Source of the DNA: Notolepis coatsorum
Taxonomy: Eukaryota > Chordata > Actinopteri > Aulopiformes > Paralepididae
DNA length: 64,000 bases
Direction of reading: 5' to 3'
NCBI GenBank assembly: GCA_963971535.1
Contig: OZ020591.1
Coordinates: forward strand, 18,400,823 to 18,464,822
The first letter of the stretch is position 1, and each line of letters begins with the position of its first letter. The position numbers and the translations under genes are program-made. Positions 22,381 through 32,686 of the stretch are shown here, piece by piece. The notes beneath the pieces were generated by a model that saw nothing but the letters and a program-made list of their open reading frames with translations, made no database searches and was not told where the DNA came from.

Positions 22381-23053
22381 TTGGAACTGTATATAGTTAT
22401 CGACACGTTCTAGTTATAGCTGCTTATTATCTTTGTGCTTACAATAATCAAAAGGTACGGTACACAGTTGGTCTCACCCTCTGTGCCATTATCAGCACAA
22501 AATATGTCCCCATATGATCAAATTGACGTTGATATATTATATATATATAAAAAAAATTGGGACGGTTTACATTCACTTTGGGACGGTTAAAACTGTATTT
22601 CGGGACGGTTCTGGGACGGTGGTGAAAAAAGTTAGTCTGGAGCCCTGCCCCCCCCCCCCCCCCCCTTTCCTCTGCGCATGATGAGGCATAATGTATACCG
22701 ATCATATACATTTGAGTTTTTTGGTGTAGCGTGTATGGGGGGGAAACGGCAATCGATAATCTATATAATGCGTTTGGGCCTATAACTAGCGTTTTTGGAA
22801 TTACAGCAGAAAAGATTAAAAACATACTTATATTCTAGAAGGTATTAACACAACAATGTATGAATGAAAAAGTATAACGTTCCCACATCCTGAATGATAG
22901 ATAATCGATGTTGAATGGGCCATAGTAATGTCAATATAGCAATACAATTTTAAAAGTTATAGCCCTGCAAAGAAGGTAAACATCTCCATAGACTTACAGC
23001 GCTGGCAGAGAGGGTACTTTGATGGGTACAAGGGCTGGCACAGAAAGTGTTAA

Positions 23054-23201
23054 TGTTCTGGGTTATGTTATCATGTCCTGCTTTTGTACACATTCTACCT
23101 TCAATATTGTTTGATGAAGATAAACACAAACCTTCCCACAGAGGTCTGTCAACGTTAATGTGTTACAGAGCTCGAAGGAAAGACAGTGTCCTTACACAAC
23201 C
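23054..23201. other. Spacer between two TTAA-M MITEs
   Basis: Short non-coding sequence with no recognised element. Confidence 0.4.
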
Positions 23202-24106
23202 TTAACACATTCCCCGCCATAGGTTATATCCATCAATATAGCCAGTCTGCCAGGCTATAACTTTTTAAATTGTATTGCTATATTGACATTACTATGGCCC
23301 ATTCAACATCGATTATCTATCGTTCCGGATGTGGGAACGTTATACTTTTTTATTCATACATTGTTGTGTTAATACCTTCTAGAATATAAGTATGTTTTAA
23401 ATTTTTTCTGCTGTAATTCCAAAAACGCTAGTTATAGGCCCTGACGCATATTATAGATTATCGATTGGCGTTTCTTTCCCATACACGCTATATTAAGACA
23501 TTCAAATGTATATGATCGGTATACATTATGCTTCATCATGCGTGGAGGAAAGGGGGAGGGGGGGGGTCGTTTATAATTCCTTGATCGTCAGTGACGGCTT
23601 TATGTAGGTTGGGTGGATATATTGATCAGACTGATTGCAAACAAATCTGGTTAAAAATAACGTTAGTGTCCTCTTACCATGCGCCAATGATACTGGAGGA
23701 GAAAGATCCCAATTATTCGACGCCGATCGCCTATATCCATTTCCGGTTTGTATGATCGCAATAAACGCAGAAATCATATCGATTATTGCGTTATGGCAGC
23801 AATCCATATGTACTATAGTGTTTGTCAGGAGTCCCGTAGCGAGATGTGACTGCCGGAGGAATTTCCTCGACGCACCGATGACAACATCCGGTTTTGGCAA
23901 GAGTGTAACTCGCCCGACCATCCACCAGGCGGCGGTATTGAGCCGTTGCAGTTCCATTTAGGGTCCAGCTGCAGCACCAGGGGTGGGTGGATGAATTATG
24001 AATGCCATGGTGAAAAAATTTAATATTGATCTAAAAAACGCTGTACAGCGATCAACGCATGGCGGGCAATAACGCTGGAAAGCGTTTTTGGCGCCCAATG
24101 TGTTAA
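23202..24106 (+). mobile_element. TTAA-M MITE, copy 4, uninterrupted
   Basis: TTAA at 23202-23205 and 24103-24106, ends ttaacacattccccgccat and, inverted, ttaacacattgggcgccaa. At 905 bp it is the reference for dissecting copy 3. It shares 'aaattgtattgctatattga' with copy 3 and a close variant with copy 5 at 41744. Confidence 0.8.
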
Positions 24107-24430
24107 TATCACTGATTTGTAGATCAATAGTAATTATATAATTATGATCTTATGGTATGGAAACTACATTTTCTCCTACAGGAGGAGGATGCTTTATGAC
24201 AACGTGGTAATGGATCAGACCACCTGTAGTCGATACTGATCACATGTAGCTAGTATCAGCCTGATAGCGGTATTGTGTATAGGATCTGTGCATCCCTATA
24301 TATTGGTTCAGCGTGTTCTTACTTTCCTCTTAAGAGTGTAGTGTGAAATATTGGCCTGAGCCTTTGTTACTTTCAAAAGCAATGGTTACAACAAATTACA
24401 TTTAAATGATTGTATGCCCTTCTTTCTAGA
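24107..24430 (+). other. Intron 3' part before the zinc-finger exon, with a hAT MITE end
   Basis: 24200-24298 reads like the right end of a hAT MITE ('gatctgtgcatcccta'). The last bases (tgcccttctttctag) form a pyrimidine-rich splice acceptor. No coding sequence was recognised in between. Confidence 0.5.
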
Positions 24431-26501
24431 CTCCATGGCCTTACAGCTGTTTGTCTGTGAAGAGGAGGTTCCCCCTGAGCAGCAGGAGAGGAGCCCCAGT
24501 CTGGTCCAGGAGGAGCCAGAGCGCCTACAGATTAAAGAGGAACAGGAGGAACTCTGGATCAGTCAGGAGGGAGAGGAGCTTCAAGGTCTGGAGGAGGCTG
24601 ATATCATCAAGTTCACTTTCAACCCTGTCCCTGTGAAGAGTGAAGATGATGAAGAGAAACCTCAGTCCTCACAGCTCAGCCAAACCCAGGACACAGAGCC
24701 CCTCCAGATTAAAGAGGAACAGGAGGAACTGTGGATCAGTCAGGAGGGAGAGGAGCTTCCCGTCTCTGTGAAGAGTGAACATAATGAAGAGAAACCTCAG
24801 TCCTCACAGCTCAGCCAAACCCAGGACACAGAGCTCCTCCAGATTAAAGAGGAACAGGAGGAACTGTGTCAAGATCTAGAGGAGGCTGATGGCTCCAAGA
24901 TGACCTTACAACCTATGAAATGTGAGAATGAAGGTGAGAACACTCTGTCCTCACAACTCAGCCAAAACCGGGACCCAGAGCAGATTAAAGATGAACTAGA
25001 TCAAGGGCTGGAAGAAGCTGATCTCTCCAAGATCACAGTAGACCCAGTGAAATGTGAAGATGGTCACGAGAACGCTCTGTCCTTCCAGCCTCTTCAAACC
25101 CAAAGGGAGAAAAACAGAGAAGCATACTCTTTACCCAGCACCTCAACTGAACACATGAAAACAGAACCTGAAGGAGAGGACTGTGGAGTAGCAGAACTAG
25201 CCAGTAACTTGGATCCAGCTGGTGATTTAGAACCAACTAGAGATAGCCAGCCTCTCTCTTCAGACTGTTCTGGACCTGAGACTGATGACAGTGATGATGA
25301 CAGTTCTGGAGCTGAGACTGATGACGGTGATGAATGGAAGGAGAGTGGAGGTCCAGGTTTGATGGCAGTAAAACAAAAGAAGACACAGAAAATACAAACC
25401 TTGTCTAACAGGTCTGGGTTCAGCAAGAAGAGGGATCTGAATATGCAAATAGAAAATCATACCGGAGTGAAACCATTTGTTTGTTCAGTTTGTGGGAAAG
25501 GGTTCAGTCGGCAAACGCGTCTGAAGACACACATGCAAATTCATACTGGAGAGAAACCATTTGTTTGTTCAGTTTGTGGGCAAGGGTTCAGTACAAAGGG
25601 AAATCTGAAGAGACACATGATAACTCATAATACTAGAGAGAAACCATTTGTTTGTTCAGTTTGTGGGAAAGGGTTCAGTACAAAGGGAAGTCTGAAGACA
25701 CACATGATGATTCATACTGGAGTGAAACCATTTAGTTGTTCAGTTTGTGGGAAAGGGTTCAGGCATAAAGAAACTATGATGATACACACAAGAGGTCATA
25801 CTGGAGAGAAACCATTTAGTTGTTCAGTTTGTGGAAAAGGATTCAATAGGAATGTGTGTCTGAAGAGACACACAAGAACTCATACCGGAGAGAAACCATT
25901 TAATTGTTCCGTTTGTGGGAAAGGGTTCAGTACGACGGGAGATCTGAAGAACCACATTAGAACTCACACTGGAGAGAAACCATTTAGTTGTTCAGTTTGT
26001 GGGAAAGGGTTCAGTCGGCAAACACATCTGAAGACACACATGAGAACTCACACTGGAGAGAAACCATTTAGTTGTTCCGTTTGTGGGAAAGGGTTCAGTA
26101 GGAAGGGAGATCTGAAGTTACACATGAGAATTCATACTGGAGAGAAACAATTTAGCTGTTCAGTTTGTGGGAAAGCATTCAGGCATAAAGAAACTATGAT
26201 GATACACACAAGAGGTCATACTGGAGAGAAACCATTTAGTTGTTCAGTTTGTGGAAAAGGATTCAATAGGAAGGTGTGTCTGAAGAGACACACAAGAACT
26301 CATACCGGAGAGAAACCATTTAATTGTTCCGTTTGTGGGGAAGGGTTCAGTACGACGGGAGATCTGAAGTTACACATGAGAATTCATACTGGAGAGAAAC
26401 AATTTAGCTGTTCAGTTTGTGGGAAAGCGTTCAGGCATAACGGAAATATGAAGATACACACTAGAACTCATACAGGAAAGAAACCATTTAGTTCCGTTTA
26501 A
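24431..26501 (+). CDS. C2H2 zinc-finger protein, terminal exon (12 fingers)
   Basis: Probable sequence-specific DNA-binding nuclear protein. The exon follows a splice acceptor (ttctttctag|actcc) and stays open to TAA at 26499. An in-frame ATG at 24435 or 24414 could also start it, but related fish genes have one or more upstream coding exons, so this is taken as the terminal exon. The N-terminal half is acidic, with three copies of an IKEEQEELW module and VKSE..EEKPQSSQLSQ segments. These resemble the acidic leader of many fish zinc-finger proteins and hold SUMO-type KxE words. The array (about 25475-26475) has 12 C-x2-C-x12-H-x3-H fingers joined by TGEKPF linkers; the linker after finger 2 is longer (NTREKPF). 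Fingers 4-6 and 9-11 are near-duplicates. There is no KRAB or BTB domain in the exon. Its DNA target and regulation are unknown. Confidence 0.9.
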
Positions 26502-26576
26502 GCTGAGAGTAGACTTGAAAAGAATAAAGAGAACCGGTCCCCAAACACAGTTTGCAGTATATTAAATAGAAACCCC
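26502..26576 (+). other. Zinc-finger gene 3' UTR, interrupted by a SINE
   Basis: Contains an aataaa-like word at 26523. The same sequence is found inverted at about 32620-32690, there without the SINE-A insertion. Bases 26564-26576 are the left target duplication of the SINE. Confidence 0.6.
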
Positions 26577-27066
26577 AGGGCGGTCAGGTGGCGTAGCGGA
26601 GATTGCGTTCGTCACCAACACCGGAGACGCTGGATTCGCCTGTTCGAATCCAGCTCACAGCTCAGGCGTTGTTACCAGCTTGGCTGGCCGTTCACACTAA
26701 TACAATTGGCTGTATTAGAGGGTACGAAAGCTGGCGGGGTGGGTCCGGGTCGTTGTAAACAGCGACTCCTACAGTTCGGTCGGGGCGCCTGCTCAGCGCG
26801 GATAGGATCTAAGGGGGGGTAGTGTGATCCTTCCACACGTTACACCCTCTCAGTGAGAGTCCGCGCTGCCAGGTGAAAAGAAGCGGTTGATTGGCTAGAC
26901 GTGTGTCGGAGGAAGCAGGTGATAGCCTCCACTCTCCCAGACCGACTGTGGGGGGTAAGTGCGCAGCGACCAGGAAGGGGATTGGGAATTGGCATAACGA
27001 CTAACATTGGGATGGGAGAAAAGCGGAGGAAAAAGGAGGGGGAAAAAGTTAAAAAAAATAAAAATA
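26577..27066 (+). mobile_element. SINE-A copy 3, complete reference copy, 13-bp target duplication
   Basis: tRNA-related head with a Pol III box A match tggcgtagcgg (26589-26599) and box B match tgttcgaatcc (26641-26651), a unique body, and an A-rich tail ending at 27066. It is flanked by aaatagaaacccc at 26564-26576 and 27067-27079. At 490 bp it is long for a SINE. The inverted paralogue at 32620 shows the empty site. Confidence 0.9.
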
Positions 27067-27079
27067 AAATAGAAACCCC

Positions 27080-27505
27080 ATGTACCTTTTTAGAAGAAGA
27101 ACATGCACACATGCGAGATGGGCGACACATAGGAACACTCACACACGCATGCACTGATGAAATGTCTCTGCACTTTTCCCATCCCGTCATCCTTCCCACC
27201 AAGGGCAGACATGGGCTGTGGCGTGGGCCGCGCCCCGGGACCAATCCAAGTGCTCCTGTCCATCTTCGTCAGGGACGCAACAGCGTTAGCGATCTGTTCT
27301 GCATGTTTTTCCTTTGGGTTTATCTTATCTAGAGGGGAAACCCTTGCGAGCACGGGGAGAACATGCAAACTCCACAGAAAGGCCCTGGAGATACCCCACC
27401 TGGTTACCTGGCAACGCGGCAACCTGGTCCCCAAGCGGGAATTGAACCCAGGACCTTCTAGCTGTGAGGCGACAGTGTTAACCCCTACATCACTGTGCCG
27501 CCCAA
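27080..27505 (-). mobile_element. DANA/HE1-like tRNA SINE (SINE-B), copy 1
   Basis: On the minus strand it starts gggcggcacagtgatgtagg, then tcgcctcacagctagaaggt and a box B word ggttcaattcc, then gagtttgcatgttctccccg. These blocks are shared with the DANA/HE1 SINE group of fishes. It lies in the 3' flank of the zinc-finger gene. A second copy is at 31632-32620 in the inverted paralogous flank. Confidence 0.75.
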
Positions 27506-27514
27506 AAATTCTGT

Positions 27515-27845
27515 TTCTATACTAAGTAGTATACTCAACAGGAACCCCATGTACTTATACTAAGTAGTATACACAATAGGAACCCCATGTACTTATACTA
27601 AGTAGTATACCCAATAGGAACCCCATGTACTTGTACTAAGTAGTATACCCAATAGGAACCCCATGTACTTATACTAAGTAGTATACACAATAGGAACCCC
27701 ATGTACTTATACTAAGTAGTATACCCAATAGGAACCCCATGTACTTATACTAAGCAGTATACCCAATAGGCCATGTACTTATACTAAGCAGTATACCCAA
27801 TAGGAACCCCATGTACTTATACTAAGTAGTATACACAATAGGAAT
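27515..27845. repeat. 38-bp tandem repeat, about nine units
   Basis: Unit built from 'ggaaccccatgtacttatac' and 'taagtagtataccc'. The core gtatactacttagtata (either strand) is nearly self-complementary. One to two units occur inverted at 31553-31618. Confidence 0.9.
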
Positions 27846-28342
27846 CCTTAGGACTTATTTTTGTTTTGTGATTGATTTCCGTTTATCTTCATTCATATCA
27901 AACACAAAGATTCTGTACCTCCTTTTTTGATTCAGTCAATAAAATATATCTCATATGCTTGTTTTGACTCATTCATTATGAGTGTTATAATTTAAAATGC
28001 TGTGTAGCCATTAGGACATGATATTTTACTTAAGTTAAAAGTGGAATACTCTACAGAAAATAGTTGCTAAATGAAATAAAAAGCTCTAGACATTAATGTT
28101 GAGTTTTTCAAATGTATTATTTTGGCACAAACCCGGTGCCATTTAGCTCCATTGTATTGGAGTGACAGCGGACATCTCTACTGCAGTTATGTCGTGTCCT
28201 AGTGGGCTTCACTCATAAGTAGTTCAAGGTATCAGTCAGAAGACTGAGGTGTGACAGCAACAGTGTATTCCTTCAATAACTGTTTGTTTTCTTATACAAA
28301 CAAATTGTCAGATGCAGTCAGGTTCATTCTTATTTTACTAGG
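27846..28342. other. Unassigned non-coding stretch
   Basis: A+T-rich. No gene or known repeat recognised. Confidence 0.35.
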
Positions 28343-29365
28343 TCAGCTGATGATGGACAGATTATGTTACCACGTCCAAAATCAAATGCTTTAAAGAGGA
28401 CTGTTGTTTATTGTGCCATCAATCATTGGAATAACTGCCCACTGAACATAAGTAAATTGAATAGTAAAGTGTCTTTCAAATACCACCTGAGGATGCACTA
28501 CTTAAATATCTGAGCAAAATATTCTGATGTTGATAATGATGTCTACAATGTTTTACTGTTTTTAGATTATCATTGTTAATTGTGATTGTCAAATGTATCT
28601 CATGTTGTTATGTTTTGTTTTCTGTTGTCTTTCTGTGTGGACCCCAGGAAGACTAGCTCGCCACTTCGGTGACAGCTAATGGGCTGTGACATCAATGTGG
28701 AACGCCCTACCCAAAGCTGTAAAGGAATGTGGATCACTACCCACTTTCAAAACCTCTCTCAAGGGACACCTACGGGAGACTGTAATTCAACACTGGCCCC
28801 TGTAAATATCCTAACCCAACCCCCTCCAATGTACAGTCATTTACCTAGTATGGTTTTGTCAATAGTCCAATGTACAATTTTGTTTGTTTGTACAGTGTCT
28901 CCCCCCCCCCCTCAATGTACAGTTTTGCTTGTATATACAGTGTGCCCCCCCCCCCCAACCACCTCCAATGTAGATTACCCAGTATGGTTGTCAATATCCC
29001 AGTGTACCCAACCCCCCCCCCACCCAACCTCCTCCAATGTACAGTTTCTACGTCAAATGTATATACTCCCTTTTCCTGACTCCTTCTGTATCACAAACAG
29101 TACTGTATTTGCAAATCTGATATGTCATAAATGTATAGATGTAGCAGTACTGACTATCTGTATGTCATGTATGTCATATATGTCCAGATGAATTGAAAAT
29201 GGGGGACCCTGATGTAAACAAGACTAAAGTCTTTCTCTGGTCTGCATCCCCTTAACAATTGTGTGTATTGAGCTGTACTGTATTGTACCCATTCTGCAAT
29301 CTGTTAATAAAGTTTTCAATCAATCAATCAATCAATGGGGATCCTTTTAATAACCAACAATAAAC
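28343..29365 (+). mobile_element. LINE C-terminus and 3' UTR, split by LINE-Q
   Basis: The codons (NALKRTVVYCAINHWN, LNSKVSFKYHLRMH, then stop) are followed by the conserved fish LINE 3' UTR words 'gaccccaggaagactagc' and 'acttcggtgacagctaatgg'. The 3' UTR is interrupted after 'gctaatggg' at 28683 and resumes at 29334 with 'aatggggatccttttaataa', as expected of the intact family end. Probably Rex/L2-like; the exact clade is uncertain. Confidence 0.7.
28684..29336 (+). mobile_element. LINE-Q copy 5, nested in another LINE, aatggg target duplication
   Basis: Sense 3' part with codons SMWNALPKAVKECGSLPTF, a C-rich 3' UTR with repeated 'cctccaatgtacag' words, and a CAAT tail. It is flanked by aatggg (28678-28683 and 29334-29339), which lies in the 3' UTR of the surrounding LINE. 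Confidence 0.88.
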
Positions 29366-30374
29366 GATAACTGGTGGCGCCAGAGAGCATCTGACAAAAC
29401 CTCAGAGCCTGTTTCACCACAGAACTGGTGGGTCACGTGCTTGAAGCTCTGATCCCAGGAAGACTTCAGTGTTCAATGTTGAAAGACTGACACATCACAT
29501 TGGACCTGGACTTCAATTTAAAAAAAGAAACTGACTTCCATAATGTTATTACTGTATATATTATATATTATGTTGTATGTATCAATGTTGTAGAATGTGG
29601 CTGCAATATTATCATTCATTGATAATTGTTCCACGGTAACAATTAGGGATAGGAAATGTAGAATAGTAATTTTGTGTTCATGAAGATTTTATATTCATTT
29701 ATTCTCATTTACATTATTGAATTGAAATATTTACACTAATCTAATTTGATTTAATATAAAGATTTTGTTTTTGTTCATATTACCGATGGCTATATTATAT
29801 ATATTATGGCTATATTATTAATTTGTGAGAAATATCTTAATGTTGTGGGTTTAACCTATTAGCCCCTCTCCCCGTAATATAAGGAACGGGAAGTGATTTG
29901 TCAGTAAGAGTTTAGAGACGTAACCTAGGCAGAAAAATGGTTTAATTTAAAACAAATGTCTCATTCTCTGTTGCTACTTTACTGGTTGTTGGACTACCAT
30001 TCCCCCACATAGAGATGAATGTTGGTTTAGTTCCTACACTATATATAATATAATTATTATCTCCATCAGGTCGGTTCTGTCCACCTGTCTATCTCTGTCT
30101 GTTGCTAACCTCACAATAGGGCAGTTTTGGACAAGTTTTTTAGGTTAATTCATTTCAATCATTGAAATGCATATTCAGTATGAAGTTACAGCTTTTCACC
30201 ACAAGAGGGTGATATTACACAGGTTCGCTGGTAATCAGCTCTCTGGCACCTGTTAACAATATATAGACATGCCATAGTGAACCTATTGTCATTGATATAC
30301 ATTACAAATATTTATGAATTAATTATTGACCATTGCAATAAGCCCTGCCCCTTTCATATCTCATGAACCGTTCA
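29366..30374. other. Long unassigned A+T-rich stretch
   Basis: About 1 kb with no coding frame, inverted ends or recognisable repeat. An 'atatattatat' patch lies near 29800. Confidence 0.4.
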
Positions 30375-30545
30375 TTGTACACTGTGGGAGGGGTTAATGA
30401 GTGGTGGGGGCTTCCCCTGGAAGGTTGGTGGTACCGTTCAAAATGGGCGTAAAAGCTGTTCAGCTCATCCGGTAGGGAGGCAGCAATGTTAGCTGTGCTG
30501 TTGGGTTTCGTGTTAAGGTCCGATATTGTGTGTAGTCCCGGCCAC
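30375..30545 (-). pseudogene. LINE pol fragment (SLPDELNSFYAHFE block)
   Basis: Minus-strand codons include GLHTISDLNTKPNSTANIAA and SLPDELNSFYAHFE, the spacer between endonuclease and reverse transcriptase in several fish LINEs. It is short and degenerate, with no RT motifs left. Confidence 0.65.
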
Positions 30546-30589
30546 ACGCCACATAGCTGCTTAGCTCCTTTCCAGGTGTTGGCCGTTCC

Positions 30590-30775
30590 AGGGAAGCCCC
30601 AAGCAGATGGGGCTATCTTAGTGGCCCAACCACATGCGACTGTGGCACAACCCCAGACCATGGAGCACCTCCTTCCATGTCCTCTGTTAGGTGGACCCTG
30701 CACAGCAAAGGACCTAGCACTCTACAACATCAAGGGACAGCCATGTACCAAGCACTGGCTGGACGTTATATAAGC
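30590..30775 (+). pseudogene. LINE pol C-terminal fragment (QTMEHLL block), frameshifted
   Basis: Codons for QTMEHLLPCPLLGGPCTAKD match the closing Cys/His region of LINE polymerases. The preceding CDCG part is in a different frame, so a one-base indel separates them. It lies back to back with the antisense fragment at 30375, suggesting a local inversion. Confidence 0.6.
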
Positions 30776-30946
30776 TGAATAGCTTTGTATATGGACAGGA
30801 AAAGAAGAAGAGCTCCTTTCTGGGTTTGCACTCGTCCATCATGTTCTCATGTCTCAGGCTCTGTCCTGCATGACCTCCCAGTCCGTGTTTTACTCAGGGC
30901 TGACCAGACGGCTTCATTACTTAAGGCAACCATCTTGCGCCTAGCA

Positions 30947-31044
30947 CGCCATAAATGTCTGGATGTAGCAGTACTGTCTATATGTATGTCATGTATGTCA
31001 TTATGTTATGATGAATTGAAAATGGGGGACCCTGATGTAAATGA
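30947..31044 (+). mobile_element. LINE-Q copy 6, 3' UTR piece without tail
   Basis: Matches 'cagtactgtctatctgtatg' through 'aaatgggggaccctgatgta' and stops abruptly. It is joined directly to the repeat at 31045. Confidence 0.7.
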
Positions 31045-31548
31045 ATGAAATGAACACTACACAACAACAACCATCAAACGCACATAGCACACACATCCAC
31101 ACGCACACACTCACTTTAAACAAACACACTGTAGCACCCACTCCACACACTTTATAGCACACACTCACTTTAAACAAACACACTGTAGCACCCACTCCCC
31201 ACACTTTATATTTATTGATAAAGGATTTGCACTACAACTCGTACACCTTACTGTAAATTGTACCTAAATTGTACCTCATCCCATTTCTGCTTTGCACTAT
31301 ATAGTATTGTACATTAGTACACTGCATAGTATTGTATATTATATGGTAACTCAGTTACGTCTATTCTGCATCGAACATTGTACATATGTCTATACTGAAC
31401 ACTGTGACCTCATTTTCTACTTCTAAATTACATGCTATACTATGTTATTTGATACTATCTTGTCTAGCACAGTCTCTGGAGCGTAACAGTAAGAAGCATT
31501 TTGTATGAAAGTATTCTGTACTTCTGTATGACAACTATTAATGAAACT
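31045..31548 (+). repeat. Dispersed repeat, inverse copy of 242-770
   Basis: Carries a 55-60 bp internal duplication ('ctttaaacaaacacactgta' twice) absent from the copy at 242. It contains CA-rich sequence and ends near 'gaaacttggg'. Family unknown. Confidence 0.5.
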
Positions 31549-31631
31549 TGGGGTTCCTGTTGAGTATACTACTTAGTATAAGTACATGGGTTTCCTGTTG
31601 AGTATACTACTTAGTATGGGAAAATAATTTT

Positions 31632-32620
31632 TGGGCAGCATGGTTAGTGGTTAACACTTGTTTGTTTGTTTGTTTGTTTGTTTATTTACACATATAAAAA
31701 CAATTACATATATAATACAATATAATCCACAAGGGATGTGTAGGAGAATTGCCTAAAAACCCTCTAGGGGCTTGCATGTGGCATTCACTAGGAAGCAAAA
31801 TTACATTATATCAAGATAAAATCCCCCCCCCAACAAACAAACACACACAAGCAGGTCTACATAGACACCGAAGCAGGCACCCATGCCATAAGATTTCTGG
31901 TATAGAGAAAACAACTAATGACAGGAAGAATATATAATAAAACTAAAGTACAATAACAAAATACAACAAGCCATCAGACCACAGTTTGTAAATGAAGTCC
32001 ATGTGGGAAATATTGGTGCTCTAGGTCAGATGAGATTTCAGTGCTCTTTTGAATTTCAGAAAAGTAAATTCCAAAATATGTGGAGGCAAAGAGTTCCACA
32101 ACTTTGACCCTCGGTAGAGCAAACAAAACTGAGATTGGGAAGTGCGGAAACGGGGTGGTCTAAGCAAACAGGAACTACGTGTGGGGTAATTATGAATTTG
32201 GTGATTGTGGGCAAACATGTCATGAAAAAACACTGTCGCCTCACAGCTAGAAGGTCCTGGGTTTAATTCCCGCTTGGTGACCAGGTTGCCAGGTACCCAG
32301 GTGGGGTATCTCCCGGGCCTTTCTATATGGAGTTTGCATGTTGTCCCCGTGCTCGCAAGGGTTTCCCCTCCAGATAAGATAAACCCAAAGGAAAAAACAT
32401 GCAGAACAGATCGCTAACGCTGTCGCGTCCCTGACGAAGATGGACAGGAGCACTTGGGATTGGTCCCCGGGCGCGGCCCACGCCACAGCCCATGTCTGCT
32501 CCCGGCTGCCCTTGGGGGGAAGGACGACGGGATGGGAAAAGTGCAGAGACATTTCATCAGTGCATGTGTGTGTGAGTGTTCCTGTGTCTCGCATGTGTGT
32601 GTTCTTCTAAAAAAGTACAT
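31632..32620 (+). mobile_element. DANA/HE1-like SINE (SINE-B), copy 2, split by a LINE
   Basis: The head gggcagcatggttagtggtt (31635) is separated from the rest (cactgtcgcctcacagctag at 32231) by a LINE insertion. The remainder matches copy 1 to about 32620. Confidence 0.75.
31659..32228 (-). mobile_element. 5'-truncated LINE with (AAAC)n tail inserted in SINE-B
   Basis: Flanked by aacact (31653-31658 and 32229-32234). The tail is the (GTTT)n run at 31659-31681 on the + strand. Minus-strand codons at 32233-32021 give the pol C-terminus (NYPTRSSCLLRP, GSKLWNSLPPHI, FKRALKSHL) to a stop. It is truncated immediately upstream of this block. Confidence 0.85.
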
Positions 32621-32686
32621 GGGGTTTCTATTTAATATACTGAAAACTGTGTTTGGGGACCTGTTCTCTTTATTCTTTTCAAGTGT

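Larger units (their letters stand above)
21202..22647 (+). mobile_element. hAT element (family hAT-C), copy 2, inserted in poly(C)
   Basis: Ends cagggctcgagactaac and, inverted, cagggctccagactaac. Both flanks are C runs, so the expected 8-bp duplication is cccccccc and cannot be delimited exactly. The interior holds a remnant first exon and a LINE 3' fragment. The related copy at 6465 is in the opposite orientation. Confidence 0.8.
17603..23053 (-). mobile_element. TTAA-M MITE, copy 3, expanded to 5.4 kb by nested insertions
   Basis: TTAA at 17603-17606 and 23050-23053. Segments 17603-17726, 18840-19202, 21124-21201 and 22648-23053 together align, in reverse, with the compact copy at 23202-24106. 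The gaps are three separate insertions (17727-18839, 19203-21123, 21202-22647). This allows the original element to be traced although only about 1 kb of it is its own sequence. Confidence 0.75.

Noticed and set aside
26589..26651. Functional tRNA gene at the SINE head
   Set aside because: Box A and B are present, but the sequence does not fold as a full cloverleaf by eye and is followed by a SINE body and target duplication.
26840..27525. Overlapping 100-140 codon frames in the zinc-finger 3' flank
   Set aside because: They cross SINE-A/SINE-B boundaries and have no homology I recognise.
27530..27840. CRISPR-like array
   Set aside because: The 38-bp units are directly contiguous with no unique spacers, in a vertebrate genome; it is an ordinary minisatellite.
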